DNA of 64,000 nt from NCBI RefSeq assembly GCF_007860095.1, contig NZ_SJPT01000001.1:200212-264211 (forward strand), given 5' to 3'. The translations under genes were made by a program, and so were the position numbers. The first letter of the stretch is position 1. Every line of letters begins with the position of its first letter. The DNA is from Novipirellula galeiformis (GTDB lineage: Bacteria; Planctomycetota; Planctomycetia; Pirellulales; Pirellulaceae). Shown one piece after another: positions 54,976-64,000 of the stretch. Under the pieces are notes generated by a model. That model was not told where the DNA came from. It was given only the letters and a program-made list of their open reading frames with translations, and made no database searches.

Positions 54976-57669
54976 TTAGTTCGCCGCGTTGGATAAAGGT
55001 TGGTTACTCTCAGCCAAGCCAGCGGTTGCGATCGACTCGGACTCCATTGTGCTTAGCAACAATTCGTTGACAACTAAATTTTCAGGGAACTTTTCAGAGA
55101 TTTGCTCTGATAAGGGCAGCTTTTCTGGTAATAGCGTGCCGATTGTAGTGAGGGTCGGGGTTTTCAGCTTCGCATCGACAATCGGCTCGATGTAATCCGT
55201 TGATGCATGCTGAGGGGCAAAATCGCCAAGCACCGCACGCGGCCATTGCGTGAGCACGGCATCATGTGAAGAGGCGTCGTTGCCAGACGCGTCGTTTCGA
55301 AGAGCCAGGCCGCGGGACGCGAGCGTCTCGCCTCCGATTCCCAAATCGCTTTCGTCGGGCGGACTCGATTGGGCCACCGGAGCCTCTCCGAGCACAGGAT
55401 CGTTTTGCGGTGATTCCCCTTCACCACCACTGGTTTGCTTCATCAATGTGTTGATGACCAGCAAGGCGTCCAAGGCGGTGACAGTGCCGTCATTGTTGAC
55501 GTCAATGAATTCGCCGTGAATCTCGTTTGCCGTCAACAATCGTGGTTGGTTGACATTCAAGTCGTTGATGATGATCAAGGCGTCATTGGCAGTGACGATT
55601 TGATCTTGATTGACATCGCCGGCGATGAGGGGGTTGTGCCGTGGGCTGGTCACCCGGTGGGCGATCGCGACCAAACCCTCGCTCGTTCCATCCACAATGT
55701 TGACGATCGGATTGGGTTGCTCGAATGCATGGATCAAATTTTCTGGGGAAAGCTCGATCATGTACTGGCCATCGGCGAGGTGGTTGAACTTCAACGCTCC
55801 CGATTCGTCGATGGTGTATTGATCTTCGATCCCAAACTCAACCGCGGAGATCGCAATCGAGGTTTCGGCGTGTCCGAACGCACGAATCTCGGCAATCCTC
55901 CCACGATCGTCTTGGATCGTTAGCTGTGTTGACATGCCATAAGCAATGCCTTCACTCGTGACTCGCTTGATCAATTGCCCTGCGGAGTCGTAGGCTTCGA
56001 TTCGTCCATAGCTTAGCGCCTGGTGATCCGCGCCCCAGATTTGCAAACGGACTTCGCCGACGTTTTCGTCGAATTCTGCGACAAAGCCTTGCCGTTTATT
56101 CCATCGTTCGCTCAACACGATGAGTTGCGAGTTGAATGATTGAAAGAATTTCTGGTTGCTGGCAATCGGTGAACTGGCGACCTCTAATTGTCGGTTTAAC
56201 GAATAACCTTGATTCGTCAGACTCACTCCACTGAGGCTGTCGCTGGCGATCGTTCCGTTGGGCAACTCGTTAGCCTCAACGCGACCGGAGAACAGCGGTG
56301 AGCCATCCGCATGCCGAATCGTTGCGGAAGCGTTGGTCAAGAATGGTTCCGACCCCGCTCGGACCGAGTTGTTGTCTTGGTCAAGAAAGGCAAAGCCGGT
56401 GATGTTGTTCGCGGAGATCGCGGGAGCGCCGATGGTGCCGTGGACTACGTTGCTGGTGATCCCGGTGCTCCCATCGACTGCGCGCCAATCAATGCGGCTG
56501 AATCCTTGGTCGATGACCACCTCAAGTTCAAAATCGACGACCTGCTGATCGGGTTGGGATGCGACGATCCACGGACCGTCATCCAACCGGTATTGAATTT
56601 CGCTGACGCGATTGAGCGTGATATCGCTTTGGGGACCTTGGGAGTTCTTGTTGGGGAGCGCCACGGCAGTGGCATGGCCATCGAAATGGTAGGTGGTGGT
56701 GGCGAGGTCAAAGTGGCCGATCCCTTGGAGATCCAACGGCACATCGAGAACATCAAAGATGCCATTGTCGTCGCTGTCTTGCCAACCAATCATTGCCAAG
56801 GTCGCTGTCGGGCTGACGTGTTGGTTATAGGCTTCGGTCAGGGGGAACCCACTGCGCATGATGCTGTTTTCGTGCACAAAGCCGGGGGTCGGATTGTCGG
56901 CTGCGTTGAGGTTCTGAGCGTTGTAGTAACCGCGGCGGTCGGTCCATGAGGAGGCACCTTTGCCGTCGTACTCGTCGCGAGCCCAGAAAATGTGTCCCAT
57001 TTCGTGGGTGATCGTGGATGCCGGACGCGTCGATGGGGTGACCATAAACAGTCCCCCGGAAAACGCGAACGCGCCTTGGAACAATCCTCCCTTGGCAAAC
57101 AATCCATCGTGCTCACCGGTCGTTGGATTGACGTCATCGGACGAGTCGACGACGAAGAGGGTGAACGCCCAATCGGTCCCGAGAGCGATGCGTTGATCGT
57201 GATTGAATGACATCACTGCGTTTTGAAGCGCCGATGACCCTGGATAGCCGAGCGAGTCCATAAATGCGCCAGCCGCCAATTGATAGCCTTCGCTATTGCG
57301 ATCGATCAATTCGTAAGGCGTTTGCACCGGCGTTTTGGCATACTCGTCATTGATCACGAATTCAAGCGAGTGAACGGTGTCCAATGTATCAAGTGTCTCG
57401 CTCCACCAATTTACCCCTTCACGGATCTTTGCGAGCACTTCATCGATTTCGTCCGCGGTCCAATTCTGGGACTCTGGATCAATGCTGCCGTTGCTTTCAA
57501 AGAAGACGGGGGTGATCGCAACTCGGCCGAGCATGAACTCAGCGGTATCCATTTCGGTCGCCCCGAGCGGAGCGGCGGCGAGCAGATTTCGCTTTTCAAG
57601 CATCTCCATGCGAGCGTGTCGGCGATTTGCCGAACGAGTTCGTTGTCGCTTTGAAGGAGAGCGAAGCAT
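54976..57669 (-). CDS. Large exported metalloprotease-like protein with dockerin repeats
   Basis: This 897-residue protein has a basic N-terminus leading to MLEKRNLLAAAP (residues 23-34), a LEPR-XLL-type motif. HEMGHIFWARDEYDG (222-236) contains HExxH followed by a possible third ligand at the aspartate, with tryptophan in the place of the metzincin glycine. The middle carries domains of unknown fold. Near the C-terminus is a dockerin pair: GDVNQDQIVTANDALIIIND and DVNNDGTVTALDALLVINTL. ATG 57669 is preferred over 57705, which adds 12 residues. It is probably a secreted zinc peptidase. Confidence 0.8.
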   Translation of the reverse strand: MLRSPSKRQRTRSANRRHARMEMLEKRNLLAAAPLGATEMDTAEFMLGRVAITPVFFESNGSIDPESQNWTADEIDEVLAKIREGVNWWSETLDTLDTVHSLEFVINDEYAKTPVQTPYELIDRNSEGYQLAAGAFMDSLGYPGSSALQNAVMSFNHDQRIALGTDWAFTLFVVDSSDDVNPTTGEHDGLFAKGGLFQGAFAFSGGLFMVTPSTRPASTITHEMGHIFWARDEYDGKGASSWTDRRGYYNAQNLNAADNPTPGFVHENSIMRSGFPLTEAYNQHVSPTATLAMIGWQDSDDNGIFDVLDVPLDLQGIGHFDLATTTYHFDGHATAVALPNKNSQGPQSDITLNRVSEIQYRLDDGPWIVASQPDQQVVDFELEVVIDQGFSRIDWRAVDGSTGITSNVVHGTIGAPAISANNITGFAFLDQDNNSVRAGSEPFLTNASATIRHADGSPLFSGRVEANELPNGTIASDSLSGVSLTNQGYSLNRQLEVASSPIASNQKFFQSFNSQLIVLSERWNKRQGFVAEFDENVGEVRLQIWGADHQALSYGRIEAYDSAGQLIKRVTSEGIAYGMSTQLTIQDDRGRIAEIRAFGHAETSIAISAVEFGIEDQYTIDESGALKFNHLADGQYMIELSPENLIHAFEQPNPIVNIVDGTSEGLVAIAHRVTSPRHNPLIAGDVNQDQIVTANDALIIINDLNVNQPRLLTANEIHGEFIDVNNDGTVTALDALLVINTLMKQTSGGEGESPQNDPVLGEAPVAQSSPPDESDLGIGGETLASRGLALRNDASGNDASSHDAVLTQWPRAVLGDFAPQHASTDYIEPIVDAKLKTPTLTTIGTLLPEKLPLSEQISEKFPENLVVNELLLSTMESESIATAGLAESNQPLSNAAN

Positions 57670-57866
57670 GAAAACCGAAAAAAATGGAGGAAAACGAAGG
57701 ACCACCCCGAGGACTTATCGGCATTAACTGCCCCCTCGGTTCTCAACTTAGACGCGACAAATCAGGATTTGTCGCACCAAATTGTTGTAAGCGTTGCCAT
57801 CCGACTACTTGCCTTAACCGGTACAGCTTAAGGCGACGTTTCTTCAGGTGACTCAGGCGATCCGGA

Positions 57867-60800
57867 TCAAAGGCTCGCGAAGATTTGGTCGAGCACGGAT
57901 GTCTCTTCTTTCTCTTCACTCGCCGCCGTCGTGTCCGCAGCCAACGTGTCGACGATCGAATCGAGTTGTCCGACCGCGACGTGATCGAAGACGCTCGCCT
58001 TGGTTGACTCACCTTCAGGAGCGATTCCGGTACCCGAATTGTGGTTCACCGTGTTGGAGGGGCTCGCGTCGGCCACCAACAGGTCACCGACCGCGGTCGC
58101 TCCAGAGGCGTAAACGCCGTTAGCGGTGGGCACGTAGTTCGTGACCACTTGCTCACCCGATGCCCCGAACGTATTTCGGTTCAGGTTGAGTTCGTTAATC
58201 ACGTTGAGTGCATCGGAAACCGTCACCACACCATCGCTGTTGGTATCAGGGAACGGTGGCAAGTCGGTCGGGGTTGCTTGATCCAAACGGATGCTCGAGG
58301 CTCCCGCACGATTGAGCGAGTTGATGATCTGTAACGCATCGAGTGGAGTGACGACGCCGCTGTTGTTGACATCGTTACGGTGGATCGGATTGCGGAACGG
58401 ATTGCTCGAGACGAAGATTTTGAAGTCTTCGACTTCGCCATTAGGCGCGAACCCGAGTGGTCCTAGGTTGCTGTCCCCGCTGGTTCCAGCGTTGTCGCCG
58501 TTGATTCGGAAGCGAGCATAGATCTCGCCGACCTTTGCATTGCCCGGGACGGCCACGTTGAGCGTGTTGCCAGCACCCACTCCGACGATCGAACGGCCGC
58601 TGCCGACCGAACCAAAGCGTTGCACTTCGCTTTCTTCGAAGACTCCGTTGCCGTTCCAATCGAACCATGCGTCGAGGTAGAACACCCCCGGTGCTTGTAG
58701 TGGTGTCGTCTCCGACGGATCGGATGGCAAGTTGATGTCGACCAAGAAGGTGGTCGTGAATCCAGGGCGTACTGCACCGTTGACGCGAACGCCATCGTCG
58801 AATCGATCCCCGTCGGGAAGTTGAGCGTCCGAGTCCGGAGTCACTCCACGTCCGAGGTACAGGTTCGAGATGACATTGTGCCGTGGTCCACCGTCCACTT
58901 GAAGCGATTTGTAAGGCGCGGGAGCATCGCCGTAATCGACTCCGTTTCCAGTGGAATCGTCTCCGCCACCGACAAACACGACCAATTCGGTGGTTCCGGA
59001 CGCGGTGTTGCTTTGCAGCAAGTTGCCGACATCGTCGCGGATGATCGGTTGAGCGACCGATCCGTTACCGGTGACTGCTCCGACGCCATCGATGATCAAG
59101 CGGTTGCCAACGATCGAGACTGTCACATTGGGAAGTCCGATGCTTTGGATCGCCGCGCGATAAAGCTCGGCGACCTCTTGGATCGTCGCATCGATCGGGA
59201 TGACCACGGGGGTCGTGGCTTTTTGTCCCGCCGATGAAAGCAGTTTCAGAGTCGTGTTGCTCAGGTCGACTGCATAGTTTGCATCGCCGCCAAGCGTGAC
59301 GCGACCGTCACCGATATTTTCAGGGGCCAATCCCAGACCCGCACCGGCGATGGCTCGTACGAGTGCATCGGCAATGCTATTGAGTGTTGCGTTGGCACCG
59401 ATTTCAACGGCGATGGCACCCGGAGTGCTCACCCCGCCACCGAAGTCCAATTCAAAGGTTCGGATCAGGGAAGCACCGCGTTGGATGACAAACGTTTGCC
59501 CATCGGTAAGGTCATCACTCACGGCGGCCAAGTCGTTCGGAACTTGCAACCCGAATCCTACCGAGGTGCCGATCGAAGGACCGCTAATCGTGTTGCTCAC
59601 GCGGATCGACGCGGATTGAGTCGTTCCATTGGCCAGCGGTGAATCGGCCAGGATCACGACGCGATTGTTCAGCACCGACGAGGTGACGTTCAATCCCGAC
59701 AATTGAATCTGAGCGTTGAGGGCTTCGGCCAATTGTTGTGTCGAGTCGGTGGCCACCACGGGAACGAGAATGCTGTTGATGTCGTTTTGAGTGGCATCGG
59801 AGTCAAACTCGAATGTCAGCGAAGTGGTGCCGTCAAAGACCGTCACGGTTTCGCCATCTGCCGCACCGAACAGCGCGGACGTCATGGTGAAGGTCGTGTT
59901 GGTCACCGTCACGGTGAACGCATCGCTCAGCGGGGTGGCCGTTGCCAGCGTTGAACCCCCAAGCAATTGAATTCGATTTTGCAATGCGGTGGCGTCCAGA
60001 TTTAGCACGGACGCATTGATCGCATCGGCAAGTGCCGCGGTGAGTTGCTCGACGCTCAGCGAGGTTGCAACCGGAATCGCAACGGAGTTGTTTAACCCAC
60101 CGTTGCCGTTGAGTTGACCGTCGGTGTCATATTCGAAGGTGATTTCTCGTTGTCCGTCGAAGATGGTGATCGATTGCCCGTCAATGTTGTTGCCGAACAA
60201 GGCTGGCGATACCACTACGCTGATGCCGGTATCGGCTTCGAGCGTTGTGAACGAGCCATCCAAGCCAATCACGGTTGTCAACGCACGATCGGTGTAGGCC
60301 GATCCCGTTTGCACGCGAAGCACCGCATCGCTCGAGTCGAGCAAGCGAATCACGTAGACCGAGTTTTCTTGCCAAACGCCTGCCAGCGGGGTCAAGCGAA
60401 TGACATTGTTCGATGGATCGTAGCCGAATCGATAGTCGATCCCTTCGACAAGCGTTTGCTCGGACTCTTCGCCAAGCGTTTGATCGAATCGAGTGACCAG
60501 GATGGCATCGCCTGTGACGCTGTCGTCATCAATGCCCACACCTGGGGTTGGATCCGCACCGGCGATGCCGTCGATCAATTGAATATCGAATGCATCGAGA
60601 ATGTCTCCGCGGCCGGTGACCACTTGGCCACCATCGAGTCCGAGATCTGGAGCTCGTGGTGCGACCAAAACGGCACGTGGCCCCACTTTGTCGGCGCGAT
60701 CTTCGGCACCACGGTCCTTGAAGACGCGTTCGCCGATACCGGAGGGAGTTTCGGCCGTCGGATCATCCACTCGCAATTGACCATTGACGTCGAGGGTCGG

Positions 60801-63800
60801 AGCAATGATCGGGCTGGGGGGCAATCCAATCGCACCGCGTACCGTTTTCAGCGAAGGTCGGTCTTCCAACGAATCGATCGAGCTGTCGATAATCGGGGTG
60901 CCGGCTCGAGGCGTAAACACCAATTGAACGGGATCGACAAAGAGTTCCTGTGAATTAGGAATCTGTTGCGCGAACGTACCGCGTGAATTCGTTTGACTGC
61001 TACGAGCATCGGTTGCGTTGCGGTAATAACTCGTTCCACCAATCACGGTTTGTAAGCTGCTGTTGTCCACCGCGATCGCGGTTTGCGAGTTTGCGATCAC
61101 ATTGTTTAACAGCGTTGGAGCGGCGCCTTGTTGGACGACGATCCCTTGGCTTCCAGGAACATAGATGTCCGCAGCCACCGTCGACAATGCGCCGATGGCA
61201 TCGATGTCGGCACCCACGGCACCGGTGGTTGAGGTGCCTTGGCCGAGATCGGTCAAACGCACAAATCCAAAGCGATCTTGTGCATTGAAGCCGTACGCAT
61301 CCAAGTCGATCGTGGCATCAATGCCTGCAACAATGCCGACATTGATAAAGTTGACGCCATCGCGGCTGACCGCAACGGAAACCCCTTCGATCGAACCGGT
61401 TTCGAAAATGATCAAGTCCGGGCGTGCGTCGCCGCTGCCGGTCAAGAAGTTGTCGGTGAAGCCCACGGTGAGCTGGCCGCGACGACCTAACGATGTCGTG
61501 AATTCGCCGTCGACAGGTTCTAAACCACGGCCGACGACATCGGGAGCTCCGAGTGCCTTGAGCGGGTTGTCAAAGCCAGCCGATACATTGGTACCCGCGG
61601 TGTAGCTGACGACCACATCGGCAAAGGAAATGTCTCCCTTGTCAAACAAGATGTCGTTGAAGACATCCGGGAACGTCTCGTCCGCTCGGTTGACGTTTCC
61701 GCCCACGATCGTGTTGTTCAAAATGCGATCGAAGGCAATCGGATTGCTTTGCGTACCACCGTTGGGACCGAGTCCCGTGATGCGAACGCCCGCGTTTGCA
61801 TTGAACGCGAGCACATTGCTCTGCACCACAACACCCGGAAGCAAGTCGTTGGTGTTGAGCTCGACAAGGTTGCGAGGGTAGACGATCGCTGCTGGGAATT
61901 GGTCAGTTTGATCCACACCTTGGACACGCGATTCCGCACCCCGGTTCAACTCGATGCCGGCATCGGCGTTGAACAGGAAGCGGCTGTTTTCAATGATGAT
62001 CACCCCTTGGTCGTTGCGATCACGATTGGAATCGCCGCGGTGGTCAAAGAGTTGGATCGTTTGGAATGCCGTTCCACGATCGGTAATCGTGACGTCACCG
62101 TAAACGTTGATGCGGCTATCGATATTGCTACCGTTGGCACCCGTGGCGGTGATGTTCAGGATTTGACGCACCGTCGTTGCGCGAAGTGCATTGATGATGG
62201 CCGTGCCGACTTCCACTGCGGTGGCGGATTGGCTGACCACGATCGGGATCTGTGAAGTCGGCGAATTGAGCCCGTTGCTGACCCCATTGGCGTCCAACAA
62301 GTCGAACTCGAACTTCAGCTCGGCACCGGCGGCACCAATCGAGAAGGTGGCACCATCGATGAGATCGTTTCCGGAAAAGGCGGTCAACGAGTAACCATTG
62401 GTCAAACGGTCATTGGTATCAAAGGTGCGGAATTGCTCACTCTCTTCGCTCGAAACGTACTCGCTGGCATCGCGGATCTCGAGCTGGTAAGCGCCCGTGA
62501 CGGTCGGTTGAGCCGGTCGTGGTGTCGAGGTAAAGAATCGCGTTCCATCTTCAACGAAGGTTTCGTTGGTTCCGACGGCACGAGAGTTTGTGGCGATTTC
62601 ACCACGCTCGGCGAATCCGATAATGATGTCGTCGATGAAGACGCCTTCGTGATTATTGTCGGCGGTTCCCGGAAGGAATCCAGCGGCAAAGCGATCGCCG
62701 TAGCGAAGTTGGTCGTTCACGAAGGGGCCGAAGTCGTCGATCGACAGGATGCCGGTGCGTACCGATGCTCCCGAGGCAGGGACGAACGAGGTGTCGTTTC
62801 CACTGAATCGCTCGGCAAGTGATTGCGAGATCGACTCGGCCACTTGGGACGCGGTGTCGAATCGGCTGACCCGAATCGGCGAGCCGGTCAACACGTCTTG
62901 GCCGCTCGTCACTAGCAAGGTCGGCGACGAGGTGGTGATCGAGGCGGTACCGTCGACTTCGATCAAGCTGCCGTCGGTTCGTGCGGAGATCGGAGATAGG
63001 AATTGCACCGAGACCGTGTACGAGTCGATTTGGCCCGTGGTCGCGGTTCCCGCGATGCGGGGGTCGTAGCTTTCGTTACCGATTCCGCTGATGCCAATGA
63101 AAATCGGCCCGTTGACGGTCGCTGTTAATTGAACCGTGTCGCGTTCGAGATTGACGATCCCCGACAATTCGTTGCCATTGGCGTCGAAGAATCGAACCGC
63201 TGCGTTGAGGGTCGGGTTGGTCACCAAGTCCACATCCACGAACAACGTGGTGCCTGCGGTGACGTCCGCTCGCACGAGGTCGACATCGTTCAAGTTCGAT
63301 GGAACTCCGAAGGCGTCGACCGATCCGATGCGGCCGCTGCCATTGATCGTGGCGTTGCCGCCTGAGTATGGCAGTGGGGTCGCTTGGTAAAGCAAGTCGT
63401 TGCGTTCCCCGATGCCACCCGGGATGTCCGAAGGATCCGAGAAATTGAAGTTGTTCGTCACGTTGTACTGAGGCAGTGGCAATCCCGCTGCCAACGAGAA
63501 CGCCGCAGCGATCTCCAATTGAGTCAATTGGCTTAGCGTCACGTTCGATTGGGGGTTCAGCAGGTTGACGCTGATTTCATTCGTCGCGACGGGACGGGTT
63601 CCATCATTGAGGATGAACGTTTGTCCGGCATACTCAATGACTTCTCGGTAATCGGGGTCGGCGTAACGAGCCGCCAAAACGGTGCCCGAAGGAACCAATC
63701 GTTTCAAGTCGACCGTGTCGGCAATCAACGTCGCAATCTGGCTCGCACTGAGATCAGCGAGCGTGGTTCCCGTTGGTTGGCTCGACAACAGGTCGATGCG

Positions 63801-64000
63801 GATTTGGCCTGCGGCCACCGGGCGAATGCCATCATCGAGTACGTAAGCTTGTCCATCAACGGTCAATACCGCGACCGCATTCGGGTCGGCGTCATACAAC
63901 GCCGCGAGTTGTTGGCCGGTAGGTGCGTTGACCGCAGGAGCCAAGTCGATGGCAAACGCTTCGCCGTTGACGACGAGTTGCGAATTTTCGACAAGCACAT
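57867..64000 (-). CDS. Very large dockerin/GEVED exoprotein, N-terminus outside the window
   Basis: At least 2043 residues are visible and the frame is still open at the window edge; a GTG at 63996-63998 is probably an internal valine rather than the start. From the visible N-terminal side, repeats of the type GTRPVATNEISVNLL occur. A pre-peptidase-like domain (LFVDVDLVTNPTLNAAVRFF) and right-handed beta-helix-like stretches (NNTIVGGNVN) follow. A GEVED domain (DYGDAPAPYKSLQ, NGEVEDFKIFVS) and a dockerin pair (NDVNNSGVVTPLDALQIINS, NSDGVVTVSDALNVINEL) end it. It is the third dockerin-bearing exoprotein in a row and presumably localises to the cell surface. Confidence 0.85.
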   Translation of the reverse strand, partial: VLVENSQLVVNGEAFAIDLAPAVNAPTGQQLAALYDADPNAVAVLTVDGQAYVLDDGIRPVAAGQIRIDLLSSQPTGTTLADLSASQIATLIADTVDLKRLVPSGTVLAARYADPDYREVIEYAGQTFILNDGTRPVATNEISVNLLNPQSNVTLSQLTQLEIAAAFSLAAGLPLPQYNVTNNFNFSDPSDIPGGIGERNDLLYQATPLPYSGGNATINGSGRIGSVDAFGVPSNLNDVDLVRADVTAGTTLFVDVDLVTNPTLNAAVRFFDANGNELSGIVNLERDTVQLTATVNGPIFIGISGIGNESYDPRIAGTATTGQIDSYTVSVQFLSPISARTDGSLIEVDGTASITTSSPTLLVTSGQDVLTGSPIRVSRFDTASQVAESISQSLAERFSGNDTSFVPASGASVRTGILSIDDFGPFVNDQLRYGDRFAAGFLPGTADNNHEGVFIDDIIIGFAERGEIATNSRAVGTNETFVEDGTRFFTSTPRPAQPTVTGAYQLEIRDASEYVSSEESEQFRTFDTNDRLTNGYSLTAFSGNDLIDGATFSIGAAGAELKFEFDLLDANGVSNGLNSPTSQIPIVVSQSATAVEVGTAIINALRATTVRQILNITATGANGSNIDSRINVYGDVTITDRGTAFQTIQLFDHRGDSNRDRNDQGVIIIENSRFLFNADAGIELNRGAESRVQGVDQTDQFPAAIVYPRNLVELNTNDLLPGVVVQSNVLAFNANAGVRITGLGPNGGTQSNPIAFDRILNNTIVGGNVNRADETFPDVFNDILFDKGDISFADVVVSYTAGTNVSAGFDNPLKALGAPDVVGRGLEPVDGEFTTSLGRRGQLTVGFTDNFLTGSGDARPDLIIFETGSIEGVSVAVSRDGVNFINVGIVAGIDATIDLDAYGFNAQDRFGFVRLTDLGQGTSTTGAVGADIDAIGALSTVAADIYVPGSQGIVVQQGAAPTLLNNVIANSQTAIAVDNSSLQTVIGGTSYYRNATDARSSQTNSRGTFAQQIPNSQELFVDPVQLVFTPRAGTPIIDSSIDSLEDRPSLKTVRGAIGLPPSPIIAPTLDVNGQLRVDDPTAETPSGIGERVFKDRGAEDRADKVGPRAVLVAPRAPDLGLDGGQVVTGRGDILDAFDIQLIDGIAGADPTPGVGIDDDSVTGDAILVTRFDQTLGEESEQTLVEGIDYRFGYDPSNNVIRLTPLAGVWQENSVYVIRLLDSSDAVLRVQTGSAYTDRALTTVIGLDGSFTTLEADTGISVVVSPALFGNNIDGQSITIFDGQREITFEYDTDGQLNGNGGLNNSVAIPVATSLSVEQLTAALADAINASVLNLDATALQNRIQLLGGSTLATATPLSDAFTVTVTNTTFTMTSALFGAADGETVTVFDGTTSLTFEFDSDATQNDINSILVPVVATDSTQQLAEALNAQIQLSGLNVTSSVLNNRVVILADSPLANGTTQSASIRVSNTISGPSIGTSVGFGLQVPNDLAAVSDDLTDGQTFVIQRGASLIRTFELDFGGGVSTPGAIAVEIGANATLNSIADALVRAIAGAGLGLAPENIGDGRVTLGGDANYAVDLSNTTLKLLSSAGQKATTPVVIPIDATIQEVAELYRAAIQSIGLPNVTVSIVGNRLIIDGVGAVTGNGSVAQPIIRDDVGNLLQSNTASGTTELVVFVGGGDDSTGNGVDYGDAPAPYKSLQVDGGPRHNVISNLYLGRGVTPDSDAQLPDGDRFDDGVRVNGAVRPGFTTTFLVDINLPSDPSETTPLQAPGVFYLDAWFDWNGNGVFEESEVQRFGSVGSGRSIVGVGAGNTLNVAVPGNAKVGEIYARFRINGDNAGTSGDSNLGPLGFAPNGEVEDFKIFVSSNPFRNPIHRNDVNNSGVVTPLDALQIINSLNRAGASSIRLDQATPTDLPPFPDTNSDGVVTVSDALNVINELNLNRNTFGASGEQVVTNYVPTANGVYASGATAVGDLLVADASPSNTVNHNSGTGIAPEGESTKASVFDHVAVGQLDSIVDTLAADTTAASEEKEETSVLDQIFASL

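Noticed and set aside
63996-63998. GTG as the true start of the last exoprotein gene
   Set aside because: It is at the window edge with no upstream sequence visible; it is more likely an internal valine codon, so the gene is called 5'-truncated.

Overview
The window looks like chromosome from a planctomycete, most likely a Pirellulaceae member related to Rhodopirellula. The evidence is the mix of families: a PSCyt/DUF1549-DUF1553 protein next to a Tat-exported DUF1501 protein, an ECF sigma operon, a DUF1559 pseudopilin, a formylglycine sulfatase, and very large exoproteins that carry LEPR-XLL-type N-termini and dockerin repeats. Genes are moderately GC-rich, Shine-Dalgarno signals are weak, and several starts are TTG or GTG.

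Layout. 1-1189: the 3' end of a probable REP-associated transposase, followed by a field of short REP-like repeats. 1190-9699: six tightly coupled DNA-repair genes on the + strand (radical SAM protein, DUF4130-UdgX fusion, ligase-associated exonuclease, ATP-dependent ligase, Lhr-like helicase, PdeM-type phosphoesterase). 9881-11862: a nucleoside deaminase, a DUF421 membrane protein and endonuclease III. 11863-12700: the decayed remains of an insertion sequence and of an alpha/beta hydrolase. 12702-20500: a sulfatase, a short RecQ, a small lipoprotein, a DUF1559 pseudopilin, a second small repeat locus, a cold-shock-like protein, YqgE/AlgH and PdxH. 20661-30000: PriA, NadD, an FMN reductase-like protein, a lipoprotein with an apparently inactive transglutaminase fold, a Nudix hydrolase and a cobalamin adenosyltransferase. 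29303-32521: the nitrogen signalling pair PII and GlnD. 33881-39946: a five-gene minus-strand operon (ECF sigma, probable anti-sigma, coiled-coil protein, PSCyt/DUF1553, DUF1501). 40022-49065: an RsmC-like methyltransferase, a divergent Nramp-like transporter, an Orn/Lys/Arg decarboxylase, a ROK protein, an SDR and pyruvate kinase. 49089-64000: two small uncharacterised proteins and three very large exported proteins, the last one running off the window.

The most coherent system is the six-gene repair operon. Each junction abuts, overlaps by 1-4 bases or is separated by only 2 bases, so the proteins are probably made together. It joins the radical SAM/UdgX pair, which can recognise or trap damaged bases, to a nuclease-ligase-helicase-phosphoesterase module that could process and reseal the site. 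The other standout region is the 3' end, where three dockerin-bearing exoproteins lie in a row and one contains three nearly identical 366-bp Calx-beta repeats.

No tRNA, rRNA, CRISPR array or riboswitch was recognised. Start sites are often uncertain because upstream Shine-Dalgarno sequences are weak; the choices are explained in each entry.
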